Both the position numbers and the translations under genes were made by a program. Source: Yersinia massiliensis (GTDB lineage: Bacteria; Pseudomonadota; Gammaproteobacteria; Enterobacterales; Enterobacteriaceae). Taken from it: DNA of 57,277 nt. The stretch is from contig NZ_CP028489.1 of NCBI RefSeq assembly GCF_003048255.1, forward strand, positions 1 to 57,277. The letters are read 5' to 3'. Of this stretch, positions 49,895 through 57,277 are shown in pieces (within the stretch, counting starts at the first letter, position 1; each line of letters opens with the position of its first letter). The notes beneath the pieces are model-generated. The model did no database searches and had not been told where the DNA came from. It was given only the letters and a program-made list of their open reading frames with translations.

Positions 49895-52516
49895 GTGATC
49901 ATTCGCCATATTCCGATGAAATCTGTCAAGCGAAGCAGCTATTCAGGTCTAACAAAATACATAACGAATGAGCAAGGTAAGCAGGAAAGAGTTGGTGATA
50001 TCAATATCACTAACTGTAATAGCGAGGATATTGATTGGGCTATAAATGAGATTCAGGCAACGCAGAAATTAAATACACGCGCGACCGGAGATAAAACTTA
50101 TCATTTGTTTATTTCATTTCCGGCAGGTGAAAGCCCTTCAGCAGATATTCTTAAAGATATTGAAGCCAGGGTTTGTAGTTCAATTGGCTATGGTGAACAT
50201 CAGCGTGTCAGCGCTGTTCATCACGATACTGATAATCTTCATATCCACATATCTATTAATAAAATCCACCCATCAAAACATACATTACATGAGCCTTATA
50301 GAGCCTATTCAACATTTGGTGATATCGCTGGAAAGTTAGAAATAGAACATGGCTTGCAGCAAACTAATCATACTGCAAAGAAAGTTGGAGCAGAAAACCG
50401 CGCCCATGATATGGAGCATCACGCAGGGGTTGAAAGCTTGCTCAGTTGGGTTAAGCGTGAATGTTTGGAATCTATACGCAATAGTAAAAGTTGGGGGGAG
50501 CTACACCAAGTAATTCAAAATAATGGGCTAGAACTGCGTGAGAGTGGTAATGGCTTGATCATAACTGACCAGCAAGGAATCGCTGTCAAAGCAAGCTCGG
50601 TATCCAGAGATATTTCTAAAGGAAAATTAGAGGTAAAACTTGGTAAGTTTGAAAAGCCACAACCACAGAATAAAAGATCACCAAAAAACAACATTGGGCA
50701 TAGTAAAAGGCCAAGGGTTGGAAAAGTAGGCCAACAGCCACCGCCACGCAGTAGGCATCGGTTTCATCGCTTAGGAAACATTGACTCAATAGATATCGAT
50801 AATGGGCCACGATATAAGAAAGAGCCTATACGAATGAAAGCGAATACAACGGAGTTGTACGCCAAATATAAAGCTGAACAGAGCAACGTATCTGCTATTA
50901 GAACAGCTCAATGGGCTGCTGCGAGAAATAAAAAAAATAGAGCTATAGAAGCCGCTAAACGGACTGGAAGATTAAAAAGGGCCGCAATAAAGCTATTAAA
51001 TGGAAAGGGGGTAAATAAAAAAGCTCTGTATTCATTAACGAGCAGAACGGTAAAGATAGATGTAGAGAAAGCTAAAGCCGAATATCTAAAAGAACGCAAA
51101 GTTATATATGAAAAATGTAGACGACAAGCCTGGGCTGACTGGCTTAAGTCGAATGCAACCGAGGGTAACAAAGAAGCATTGTCTGCGTTGAGATCTCGTG
51201 AATCTCGTCAAAAATTAAAGGGTAATACAGTTACTGGCAAACAAGCCGACAAAAATAATTCGACCCCCATCTCAGATATTACCCCAGATAACATTACTAA
51301 AACTGGAACCATTATCTATCGTGTTGGTGACTCTGCGATTAGAGATGATGGTGATTCTCTCAAAGTTTCCCGAGGGGCTTCTCAGGATGGTCTGGAAGCC
51401 GCTTTACATATGGCCATAAAGCGCTACGGGGAAAATATTTCTGTAAATGGCAGTGATGAATTTAAAGAAAAAATAGTTCAAGCCGCCGTTAAAGCAAAAC
51501 TGAATATCAAATTTGACGACACAGATTTAGAACTGCGTCGTCAATTTGTTATGTCCCAACAAGCCACTAAGGAGCAAACACATGACAGTAGAACTGACAG
51601 CAGAACAACAAATAGAAGCAGCATTAGAACAATTGCAACAAGGGGAACAAGAGGAGCCTCAATTCGAAAAAGAGAATCAGGAGGAAGAAACGCCAGAGAT
51701 ATCAAGCCCTACACTAGAAGCGTTGGAAGAACACCGCCGCCCGAAAAAACCCACAACCTGCGAAACCTGTCCGAACTCGATATGGTTCAGCACACCAACA
51801 GAAGTGAAGTGCTATTGCCGAGTTATGTTTCTAGTAACGTGGAGCAACAAGGAACCAAATCAAATGACGGGATGCGATGGGGTGTACGTAGGGCAAGAGG
51901 AGTAATACATAAAAGACGTTCTATCGATGATAAAAGTCGAGATATACGGCCACAGGTGGCGCGTGTTGGAAAAGCACCGCCCCCTAACAGCCAAAACAAA
52001 TGGAGACACTTATCTCAGTTAAATAATTTAGAACTGGATCTAAAAGCAATACGCCCACTGGTTGCCCGAGTAGGTACTACCCCACCGCCTCTAAGCCAAA
52101 ACCGTTTACGCAGTTTGTCGGAATTGCGAAAAGTGGAGTTGGCCCAAGGGGTTAAAAAGATTCAGCCTCCAGTAAATAAATCACCACTTGCTGATTTTAT
52201 TCCCCAAAAGGTTATGCCAACTCTTAGTCCTGGTCAGGTTGCCGCTGATAAATATGTCAATGAGCGAGAGGCAAAACGCGGTAAAGGATTCGATATAATG
52301 AAACATTATCGATATAATGATTATAAAGGGGGCGCGAGTTTCGCTGGGATTCGTCAAATTGATAGCGAAAGCTTAGCTCTTTTGAAATGCGACGATCACG
52401 TAATAGTTATGCCGGTTGAGGCTGCAACTGTTCGTCGCTTAAAGCGCCTGTCTATTGGTGATGAAGTGATTGTTACTGAAAAGGGTGTGATCAAAACGAA
52501 AGGACGTAGCAGATGA
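49895..52516 (+). CDS. traI: TraI relaxase (MOBP)
   Basis: 873 residues (RP4 TraI 732), GTG start after TTAGGGGGTG. The relaxase domain matches RP4 residue for residue at the key sites: Tyr22 (KYITNEQ), Ser74 (FISFPAG), and His116/His118 in HHDTDNLHIHI. It nicks at oriT and stays bound to the 5' end. The C-terminal half has four copies of a motif like RPxVARVGxxPPP...LSELxxVEL (about 272-301, 604-633, 685-714, 720-749), the last two 35 residues apart. The longer length comes from this region. It contains traH in another frame and overlaps traG (ATGA). Confidence 0.93.
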   Translation: MIIRHIPMKSVKRSSYSGLTKYITNEQGKQERVGDINITNCNSEDIDWAINEIQATQKLNTRATGDKTYHLFISFPAGESPSADILKDIEARVCSSIGYGEHQRVSAVHHDTDNLHIHISINKIHPSKHTLHEPYRAYSTFGDIAGKLEIEHGLQQTNHTAKKVGAENRAHDMEHHAGVESLLSWVKRECLESIRNSKSWGELHQVIQNNGLELRESGNGLIITDQQGIAVKASSVSRDISKGKLEVKLGKFEKPQPQNKRSPKNNIGHSKRPRVGKVGQQPPPRSRHRFHRLGNIDSIDIDNGPRYKKEPIRMKANTTELYAKYKAEQSNVSAIRTAQWAAARNKKNRAIEAAKRTGRLKRAAIKLLNGKGVNKKALYSLTSRTVKIDVEKAKAEYLKERKVIYEKCRRQAWADWLKSNATEGNKEALSALRSRESRQKLKGNTVTGKQADKNNSTPISDITPDNITKTGTIIYRVGDSAIRDDGDSLKVSRGASQDGLEAALHMAIKRYGENISVNGSDEFKEKIVQAAVKAKLNIKFDDTDLELRRQFVMSQQATKEQTHDSRTDSRTTNRSSIRTIATRGTRGASIRKRESGGRNARDIKPYTRSVGRTPPPEKTHNLRNLSELDMVQHTNRSEVLLPSYVSSNVEQQGTKSNDGMRWGVRRARGVIHKRRSIDDKSRDIRPQVARVGKAPPPNSQNKWRHLSQLNNLELDLKAIRPLVARVGTTPPPLSQNRLRSLSELRKVELAQGVKKIQPPVNKSPLADFIPQKVMPTLSPGQVAADKYVNEREAKRGKGFDIMKHYRYNDYKGGASFAGIRQIDSESLALLKCDDHVIVMPVEAATVRRLKRLSIGDEVIVTEKGVIKTKGRSR
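51582..51905 (+). CDS. traH: TraH relaxosome-stabilising protein, nested in traI
   Basis: 107 residues from ATG with AAGGAG 8 bases upstream, read in a different frame inside traI, as RP4 traH (about 119) is. Very acidic (many Glu in 'LEQLQQGEQEEPQFEKENQEEE') with a four-cysteine C-terminal part (CETC and later Cys). RP4 TraH is a small acidic protein that stabilises the TraI-TraJ-oriT complex. Frame position, acidity and ribosome site support a real gene rather than a shadow. Confidence 0.78.
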   Translation: MTVELTAEQQIEAALEQLQQGEQEEPQFEKENQEEETPEISSPTLEALEEHRRPKKPTTCETCPNSIWFSTPTEVKCYCRVMFLVTWSNKEPNQMTGCDGVYVGQEE

Positions 52517-54450
52517 CAACAAAATCTAATAGTGCTGTTGGCCCTCAGACTAAAGCCAGTCGAACCAAAAAAAGTAAGTTGGTTCCTATGCTGGCTATAA
52601 CTTCATTGGCCGCAGGGGTACAGGCAGCAACTCAGTATTTCGCTTACGCATTTAATTACCAAAGTGTTTTAGGTTCCAACCTTAATCAAATATACCCACC
52701 CTGGGCCATTTATACATGGTGGGATAAGTGGCATGACATATATCCCACTTATTTTACTACCGCTGGCAGCGTAGGAACGATGGTTGGAGCCGCAGGGCTA
52801 ATTGGATGCGCTTTGATAAAAATGATTTCTTCTCATTCTTCAAAAGCGAATGAGCATTTACATGGTTCGGCACGTTATGCAGAAAAGAAGGACATATTAG
52901 AGGCCGGATTATTAGGGAACAATGAAGGTGTTTATGTTGGGGCTTGGGAGGACGATAAAGGGAAGCTGCATTATCTTCGTCACAACGGGCCAGAACATAT
53001 CCTTACTTACGCCCCTACACGTTCAGGTAAAGGCGTCGGTCTGGTTGTCCCAACCTTATTATCATGGCCACACAGTGCAGTTATCACTGATTTAAAGGGG
53101 GAATTATGGGCCATGACTGCCGGATGGCGAAAAGAGTACGCCAAAAATAAAACTATCCGTTTCGAACCTGCAACGTTAAACGGCTCTGCTCGATGGAACC
53201 CGTTAGATGAAATACGTATAGCAACGGAATATGAAGTCGGGGATGTACAAAACCTATCGACATTGATTGTAGATCCTGATGGTAAAGGTCTGAATGACCA
53301 CTGGCAGAAAACATCCCAAGCTCTGATTGTAGGTTTGATACTCCATGCTCTTTATAAAGCCAAAGAGGAGGGTACACCGGCCACCTTGCCATACATTGAT
53401 CGAATGCTATCAGACCCTAATAAGGACATTGCTGAGCTATGGATGGAAATGTCTCAGTATGGGCATGTAAATGGCGAAAATCACCCTGTAGTGGGTTCAT
53501 CGGCTCGGGATATGATGGATAGGCCCGATGATGAAGCCGGTTCGGTACTATCTTCGGCCAAGTCATATCTATCTCTTTATCGTGATCCAGTGGTTGCCCG
53601 TAATGTAAGTTCATCTGATTTCTGCATCAAAGACTTAATGAATCACGATGATCCAGTCAGCCTTTATATTGTTACCCAACCAAACGATAAGGCCCGTCTC
53701 AGGCCACTTGTCCGTGTCATGACTAATATGATCTTTAGACTGTTAGCAGACAAAATGGAGTTTGAGAGAGTACAACAAAAGGTTCCTCGCTGGCGTCAGA
53801 TTTTGGCAAAATTTGGTTTCAAACAACCCGCTCTATCATACATTCGTTCTAAAAAAACATATAAGCACCGGCTATTGGGAATGATTGATGAGTTTCCTAG
53901 CTTGGGTAAGCTTGAAATTTTGCAAGAGTCGTTGGCATTTGTCGCAGGTTATGGGATTAAGCTATATCTTATTTGCCAAGACATTAACCAATTAAAAAGC
54001 CGTGAAACAGGTTATGGCCCTGATGAAACGATCACTTCTAACTGTCATGTACAAAATGCCTACCCACCAAACCGAGTTGAAACAGCGGAACACCTATCTA
54101 AATTAACTGGCCAAGCCACTGTTGTAAAAGAGCAGATTACTACCAGTGGTAGAAGAGCTAGTGCAATGTTAGGGCAGGTATCAAGGACAATACAGGAAGT
54201 ACAGCGGCCATTACTGACTGTAGATGAGTGTTTACGGATGCCTGGGCCGAAGAAAGACGCTGAGGGGCAAATTACAGATGCGGGGGATATGGTGGTCTAT
54301 GTGGCTGGTTATCCCACTATTTATGGAAAGCAGCCTCTTTATTTCAAAGACCCTATTTTTACTGCCCGAGCTGCCGTACCTGAACCAAAATTTAGTGACA
54401 AGATTAGAGGAAACTTACTCCTTACAGAAGGGGAGGTTATCGCTTTATGA
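52513..54450 (+). CDS. traG: TraG coupling protein (T4CP)
   Basis: 645 residues (RP4 TraG about 635). Two N-terminal membrane helices, Walker A 'TYAPTRSGKGVGLVVPTLL' (about 169-187), Walker B 'HRLLGMIDEFPSLGKLE'. It links the relaxosome to the T4SS channel. ATGA overlaps at both ends with traI and traF. Confidence 0.94.
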   Translation: MTTKSNSAVGPQTKASRTKKSKLVPMLAITSLAAGVQAATQYFAYAFNYQSVLGSNLNQIYPPWAIYTWWDKWHDIYPTYFTTAGSVGTMVGAAGLIGCALIKMISSHSSKANEHLHGSARYAEKKDILEAGLLGNNEGVYVGAWEDDKGKLHYLRHNGPEHILTYAPTRSGKGVGLVVPTLLSWPHSAVITDLKGELWAMTAGWRKEYAKNKTIRFEPATLNGSARWNPLDEIRIATEYEVGDVQNLSTLIVDPDGKGLNDHWQKTSQALIVGLILHALYKAKEEGTPATLPYIDRMLSDPNKDIAELWMEMSQYGHVNGENHPVVGSSARDMMDRPDDEAGSVLSSAKSYLSLYRDPVVARNVSSSDFCIKDLMNHDDPVSLYIVTQPNDKARLRPLVRVMTNMIFRLLADKMEFERVQQKVPRWRQILAKFGFKQPALSYIRSKKTYKHRLLGMIDEFPSLGKLEILQESLAFVAGYGIKLYLICQDINQLKSRETGYGPDETITSNCHVQNAYPPNRVETAEHLSKLTGQATVVKEQITTSGRRASAMLGQVSRTIQEVQRPLLTVDECLRMPGPKKDAEGQITDAGDMVVYVAGYPTIYGKQPLYFKDPIFTARAAVPEPKFSDKIRGNLLLTEGEVIAL

Positions 54451-54971
54451 AACAGTCACACTCGTTGGCTTTTGTAGTTAGCGGAATAGCTTTGATATCT
54501 ACAATTATTTATATCTCTGGTATTCGAGTTAACACAAGTGAAAGTATTCCCGTAGGATTATATTTAATGACATCGTCACCTATCTCTAAAGGAGAGTATG
54601 TTGTTTTTTGTCCTCCACCGACAAGTATTTTTGATAAAGCTAGAAGTCGAGGTTATATCAACTCTGGTTTCTGCTCAGGTAACTATGGTTATATGATGAA
54701 GAGAATTTTAGCCGCTAAAGGAGATGTTGTTTCTATTAATAGTAATGGTGTGATTGTTAATGATATTAAAATACCCTATAGCAAGCCACTCTCTGTTGAT
54801 TTGTCAGGGAACCCACTGCCTAGCATTAATATACTCAATCATACATTGCAAGAATCAGAGCTTCTTTTAATGACTGACCAAAGTAATGGTTCTTTTGATT
54901 CGCGATATTTCGGTTTTATTGATAAACAACAAGTACACAGTGTTATTCGTCCAATATTAAGTTGGAAGTGA
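54447..54971 (+). CDS. traF: TraF pilin-cyclising peptidase (S26 family)
   Basis: 174 residues (RP4 TraF 178). N-terminal membrane helix; nucleophile Ser33 in 'TSESIPVGLYLM' and general base Lys85 in 'GYMMKRILAAKGD', 52 residues apart as in RP4 (Ser37/Lys89). It removes the TrbC C-terminal tetrapeptide and closes the pilin ring. A perfect KorB operator is embedded in the codons around ILAAK next to the catalytic lysine. Confidence 0.93.
   Translation: MKQSHSLAFVVSGIALISTIIYISGIRVNTSESIPVGLYLMTSSPISKGEYVVFCPPPTSIFDKARSRGYINSGFCSGNYGYMMKRILAAKGDVVSINSNGVIVNDIKIPYSKPLSVDLSGNPLPSINILNHTLQESELLLMTDQSNGSFDSRYFGFIDKQQVHSVIRPILSWK
54707..54719. promoter_or_regulatory. KorB operator (OB) inside traF
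   Basis: Perfect TTTAGCSGCTAAA; encodes LAAK beside the catalytic lysine of TraF. Confidence 0.8.
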
Positions 54972-55006
54972 CATGTTAGATATTTACTTTGAAGGATTTA
55001 AAATAT

Positions 55007-57046
55007 ATGAGTGATATAAAACGGTTATTTATTGCTGAGAAACCAAACGTAGCAAGAGCGATTGCCGCTGAACTAGGAATTACAGGTAAAGGGAATGGTT
55101 ATATAAAATGTGGTTCGGATACCATAACATGGTGTTTTGGGCATATGTTTGAACAAGCTGAACCTGATGAATATACACCTGATGATGTACCAAGAACCCC
55201 TAAAGGAAATAAAATTTGGCGAGAGAATGAGTTACCAATAATTCCTGAAGAATGGATAATTAAACCAAGAGAAGATGCCGAATCTCAATTGAAAGTGATT
55301 TCAGGTTTCTTGAAAGAAGCCGACTTGATTGTTAATGCAGGTGATCCTGATAGGGAAGGGCAGCTATTGGTTGATGAATTGTTAGAATATTATAATTGTA
55401 ATCTACCAGTTAAGCGTTATTGGGTTTCATCTCAAGACTCTGTTGCTGTTAAACGTGGTTTAGCCGATCTGAAAGATAATAAGCAATTTTATGGGTATGG
55501 TGTAGCAGCCTTAGCTCGCGGACGGTGTGACTGGTTAATTGGTATGAATTTGAGCCGAGCATATACGTTACGGGCTAAGCGCGGTGGCTATGCTGTTTTA
55601 CTGTCAGTTGGACGAGTCCAAACGCCTGTTTTATCGCTAGTTGTAGGGAGGGATAGAGAAATAGAAGCTTTTAAGCCTATTCCTTTTTATAAAATCAAAG
55701 CCGCTGTTAAATGCAATGATAGCGCATTTGTAACTGATTGGATCGCCAAGGAAGACCAGGAGGGGTTAGACAGTGAAGGCCGTTTGGTCGATAGAAATAT
55801 AGCTTCAAAATTGGCAGATAAGTTAAATGAAAAAACGGGAGAAATAAAAGAATATAAGAAGACTCCACAGAAAAAACTCCACCCTTTTGGATTTTCTTTA
55901 TCAAGTCTTACTGTAGTTGCTTCAAATAAATTTGGTTATAGCTCTGCTGATGTTTTGGAAATATGTCAATCATTATATGAAACTCATAAACTAACTAGCT
56001 ATCCCCGTTCAGATTGTAAATTTTTGCCTGAAACACAATTTGCGGATGCTCATGCTGTCCTATCTGCAATTAAGCATGTTAATCCAGATATGGCTGATTT
56101 AGTTGATGCTGTTGATATTAAAATAAAATCAAGGATATGGAATGATAATGAAGTGAGTGCTCATCATGCAATTATTCCAACTATGCATATGGGTTCTGCG
56201 GATAGATTAAATGTAAAAGAGAAGAACATATACAATTTAATAGTCAGGTCGTATTTGGCTCAGTTTTATCCTGTACATGAATTTCTTAAAACAACAGTAT
56301 CAATTGATATTGATACTGAAACTTTTAAAGCTGAGGGTAATACAGTTACACACGCCGGATGGAAGAGTATTTATACAGAAAGTGAAGAGGACGATGAAAA
56401 AAATGCAGTGCAAACTTTTGTGGTAATGAAAAAAGGAGATACTGTCACTTGCTTAAAATCTTCATTAGTAGATTCAAAAACTAAAGCACCACCTAGATTT
56501 AATGATGGTTCTTTGATTGCTGCAATGGAAAATATTCATAAATATGTTCCTGATTCAGAATTAAAAAAATTACTGAGAGATGGTGATGGTATTGGTACTG
56601 TTGCCACAAGGCCATTTATTATTGAAGAGTTGAAAAATAAAGGTTATTTGGAGTTAAAAGGTAAGCAATTAATTAGCACTACTTTAGGCAGAAGTATCAT
56701 AGATATTTATCCTGAAGTGATGAAAAGCGCAGTTTTAACAGCATTAAATGAGCGTGTATTTATTGATATACAAAAAGAACCATCGGGAATAGATGATTTT
56801 CTAGAAAAACAAATCAAGTTTATTACTGACCAAGTAGAAAAAGCAGGTAATGGCGTAGCTAAAGTTTCTGGTGCTAAACAGGTAGCCAAAATATCGACCA
56901 TTCATAAATGCAAATCTTGCGGAAAAGGGCTTGTTCACAGAACCGGAAAAAAAGGGTTTTGGTGGTCATGCAGTGGTTATCCCGAATGTAATCAGTCCTA
57001 CCCTGATGCAAAAGGAAAGCCTAACTATACCAAAGGTAAGGAGTAA
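55007..57046 (+). CDS. traE: TraE, topoisomerase III-like protein
   Basis: 679 residues from ATG with AAGGA upstream (a TTG 18 bases earlier is in frame). Toprim start 'KRLFIAEKPNVARAIAAEL', 'VNAGDPDREGQLLVDELLEYY', the active-site region 'THKLTSYPRSDCKFLPE' with the catalytic Tyr, and a C-terminal zinc finger 'CKSCGKGLVHRTGKKGFWWSCSGYPEC'. RP4 TraE is about 737 residues. Type IA topoisomerase; role in transfer not essential in RP4. Confidence 0.92.
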   Translation: MSDIKRLFIAEKPNVARAIAAELGITGKGNGYIKCGSDTITWCFGHMFEQAEPDEYTPDDVPRTPKGNKIWRENELPIIPEEWIIKPREDAESQLKVISGFLKEADLIVNAGDPDREGQLLVDELLEYYNCNLPVKRYWVSSQDSVAVKRGLADLKDNKQFYGYGVAALARGRCDWLIGMNLSRAYTLRAKRGGYAVLLSVGRVQTPVLSLVVGRDREIEAFKPIPFYKIKAAVKCNDSAFVTDWIAKEDQEGLDSEGRLVDRNIASKLADKLNEKTGEIKEYKKTPQKKLHPFGFSLSSLTVVASNKFGYSSADVLEICQSLYETHKLTSYPRSDCKFLPETQFADAHAVLSAIKHVNPDMADLVDAVDIKIKSRIWNDNEVSAHHAIIPTMHMGSADRLNVKEKNIYNLIVRSYLAQFYPVHEFLKTTVSIDIDTETFKAEGNTVTHAGWKSIYTESEEDDEKNAVQTFVVMKKGDTVTCLKSSLVDSKTKAPPRFNDGSLIAAMENIHKYVPDSELKKLLRDGDGIGTVATRPFIIEELKNKGYLELKGKQLISTTLGRSIIDIYPEVMKSAVLTALNERVFIDIQKEPSGIDDFLEKQIKFITDQVEKAGNGVAKVSGAKQVAKISTIHKCKSCGKGLVHRTGKKGFWWSCSGYPECNQSYPDAKGKPNYTKGKE

Positions 57047-57051
57047 TCGTT

Positions 57052-57277
57052 ATGAGCCAAAAAACAAACTATCCAGATGTTGTGGTTTTTAATAATGAAA
57101 CGGATTCATCCTCTGTATTAAATGAAAAGTTAAATGATGCTTATACGCCAGGATTTCAAGCTGATTTTGACCCTGAAGAGGCGGTTAAAGTTGGTGCATT
57201 TATGGAAGATGCACTGAGTGAGGGTGATGCTACTGAAAGTGTTGTTGACCTAATTGACTCAGATAAGGGGAACAAAC
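57052..57277 (+). CDS. traD: TraD-like small acidic protein, cut by the window edge
   Basis: 75 codons to the right edge, start 5 bases after traE. Acidic, no motif ('FDPEEAVKVGAFMEDALSEGD'). If base 57277 joins base 1, the frame continues with His-Gly and stops at TGA (6-8), giving 77 residues and a short overlap with traC. Position between traE and traC is that of RP4 traD (about 129 residues), but I see no sequence evidence of homology. Confidence 0.7.
   Translation, partial: MSQKTNYPDVVVFNNETDSSSVLNEKLNDAYTPGFQADFDPEEAVKVGAFMEDALSEGDATESVVDLIDSDKGNK

Overview
The window looks like one complete circular conjugative plasmid of about 57.3 kb from an AT-rich gammaproteobacterium, most likely of the order Enterobacterales. 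The gene cut at the right edge (57052) would run through base 57277 into bases 1-8 and stop at a TGA there, overlapping the start of traC. That is the tight spacing seen in the rest of the operon. The species cannot be named from the sequence. Family calls rest on motifs, protein length and gene order read by eye, not on a database search.

The backbone is IncP (RP4)-like. The Tra1 relaxosome/transfer block runs from 47613 across the junction to 2961: traM-traL-traK, oriT, traJ, traI with traH nested in another frame, traG, traF, traE, traD, traC. The Tra2 mating-pair block (36172 down to 24855, minus strand) is trbA and trbB to trbL, followed by a trbN-like gene. The IncP control region (41580-47449) carries kleE, korA nested in incC, korB, kfrB and kfrC. 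Nine perfect KorB operators (TTTAGCSGCTAAA) and two perfect KorA operators (GTTTAGCTAAAC) are spread over all blocks, so the IncP global regulatory circuit appears intact. They also occur in trbF, trbJ, traF and the pilus gene pilO.

Two blocks are grafted on. First, the place where RP4 carries trfA/oriV holds two toxin-antitoxin modules, a four-copy iteron-like array, and an IncFII/IncL-M-type replicon with leader peptide, antisense RNA and RepA (36700-41500). Second, after the trb genes come a NusG/RfaH-like factor and an IncI1 (R64)-style type IV pilus locus: pilL, N, O, P, Q, R, S, an extra PilT/VirB11-like ATPase, pilV, two unknowns, pilM, prepilin peptidase and transglycosylase (24736 down to 11710).

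An accessory island at 3015-10055 lies between imperfect inverted copies of a repeat whose third copy is at 38303-38527. It holds a ResD-like recombinase, a membrane protein plus HEPN protein pair, a CPBP protease, a probable type VI effector/immunity pair with an orphan Hcp, and a TrbK-like protein. A small-gene cluster (44913-46179) interrupts the IncP control region and has its own 19-bp palindromic operators.

The most striking anomaly is a perfect 77-bp tandem duplication in trbF (31186-31339). It breaks the reading frame and at the same time creates a strong ribosome-binding site for an internal restart. Removing one copy would restore a 240-residue TrbF.
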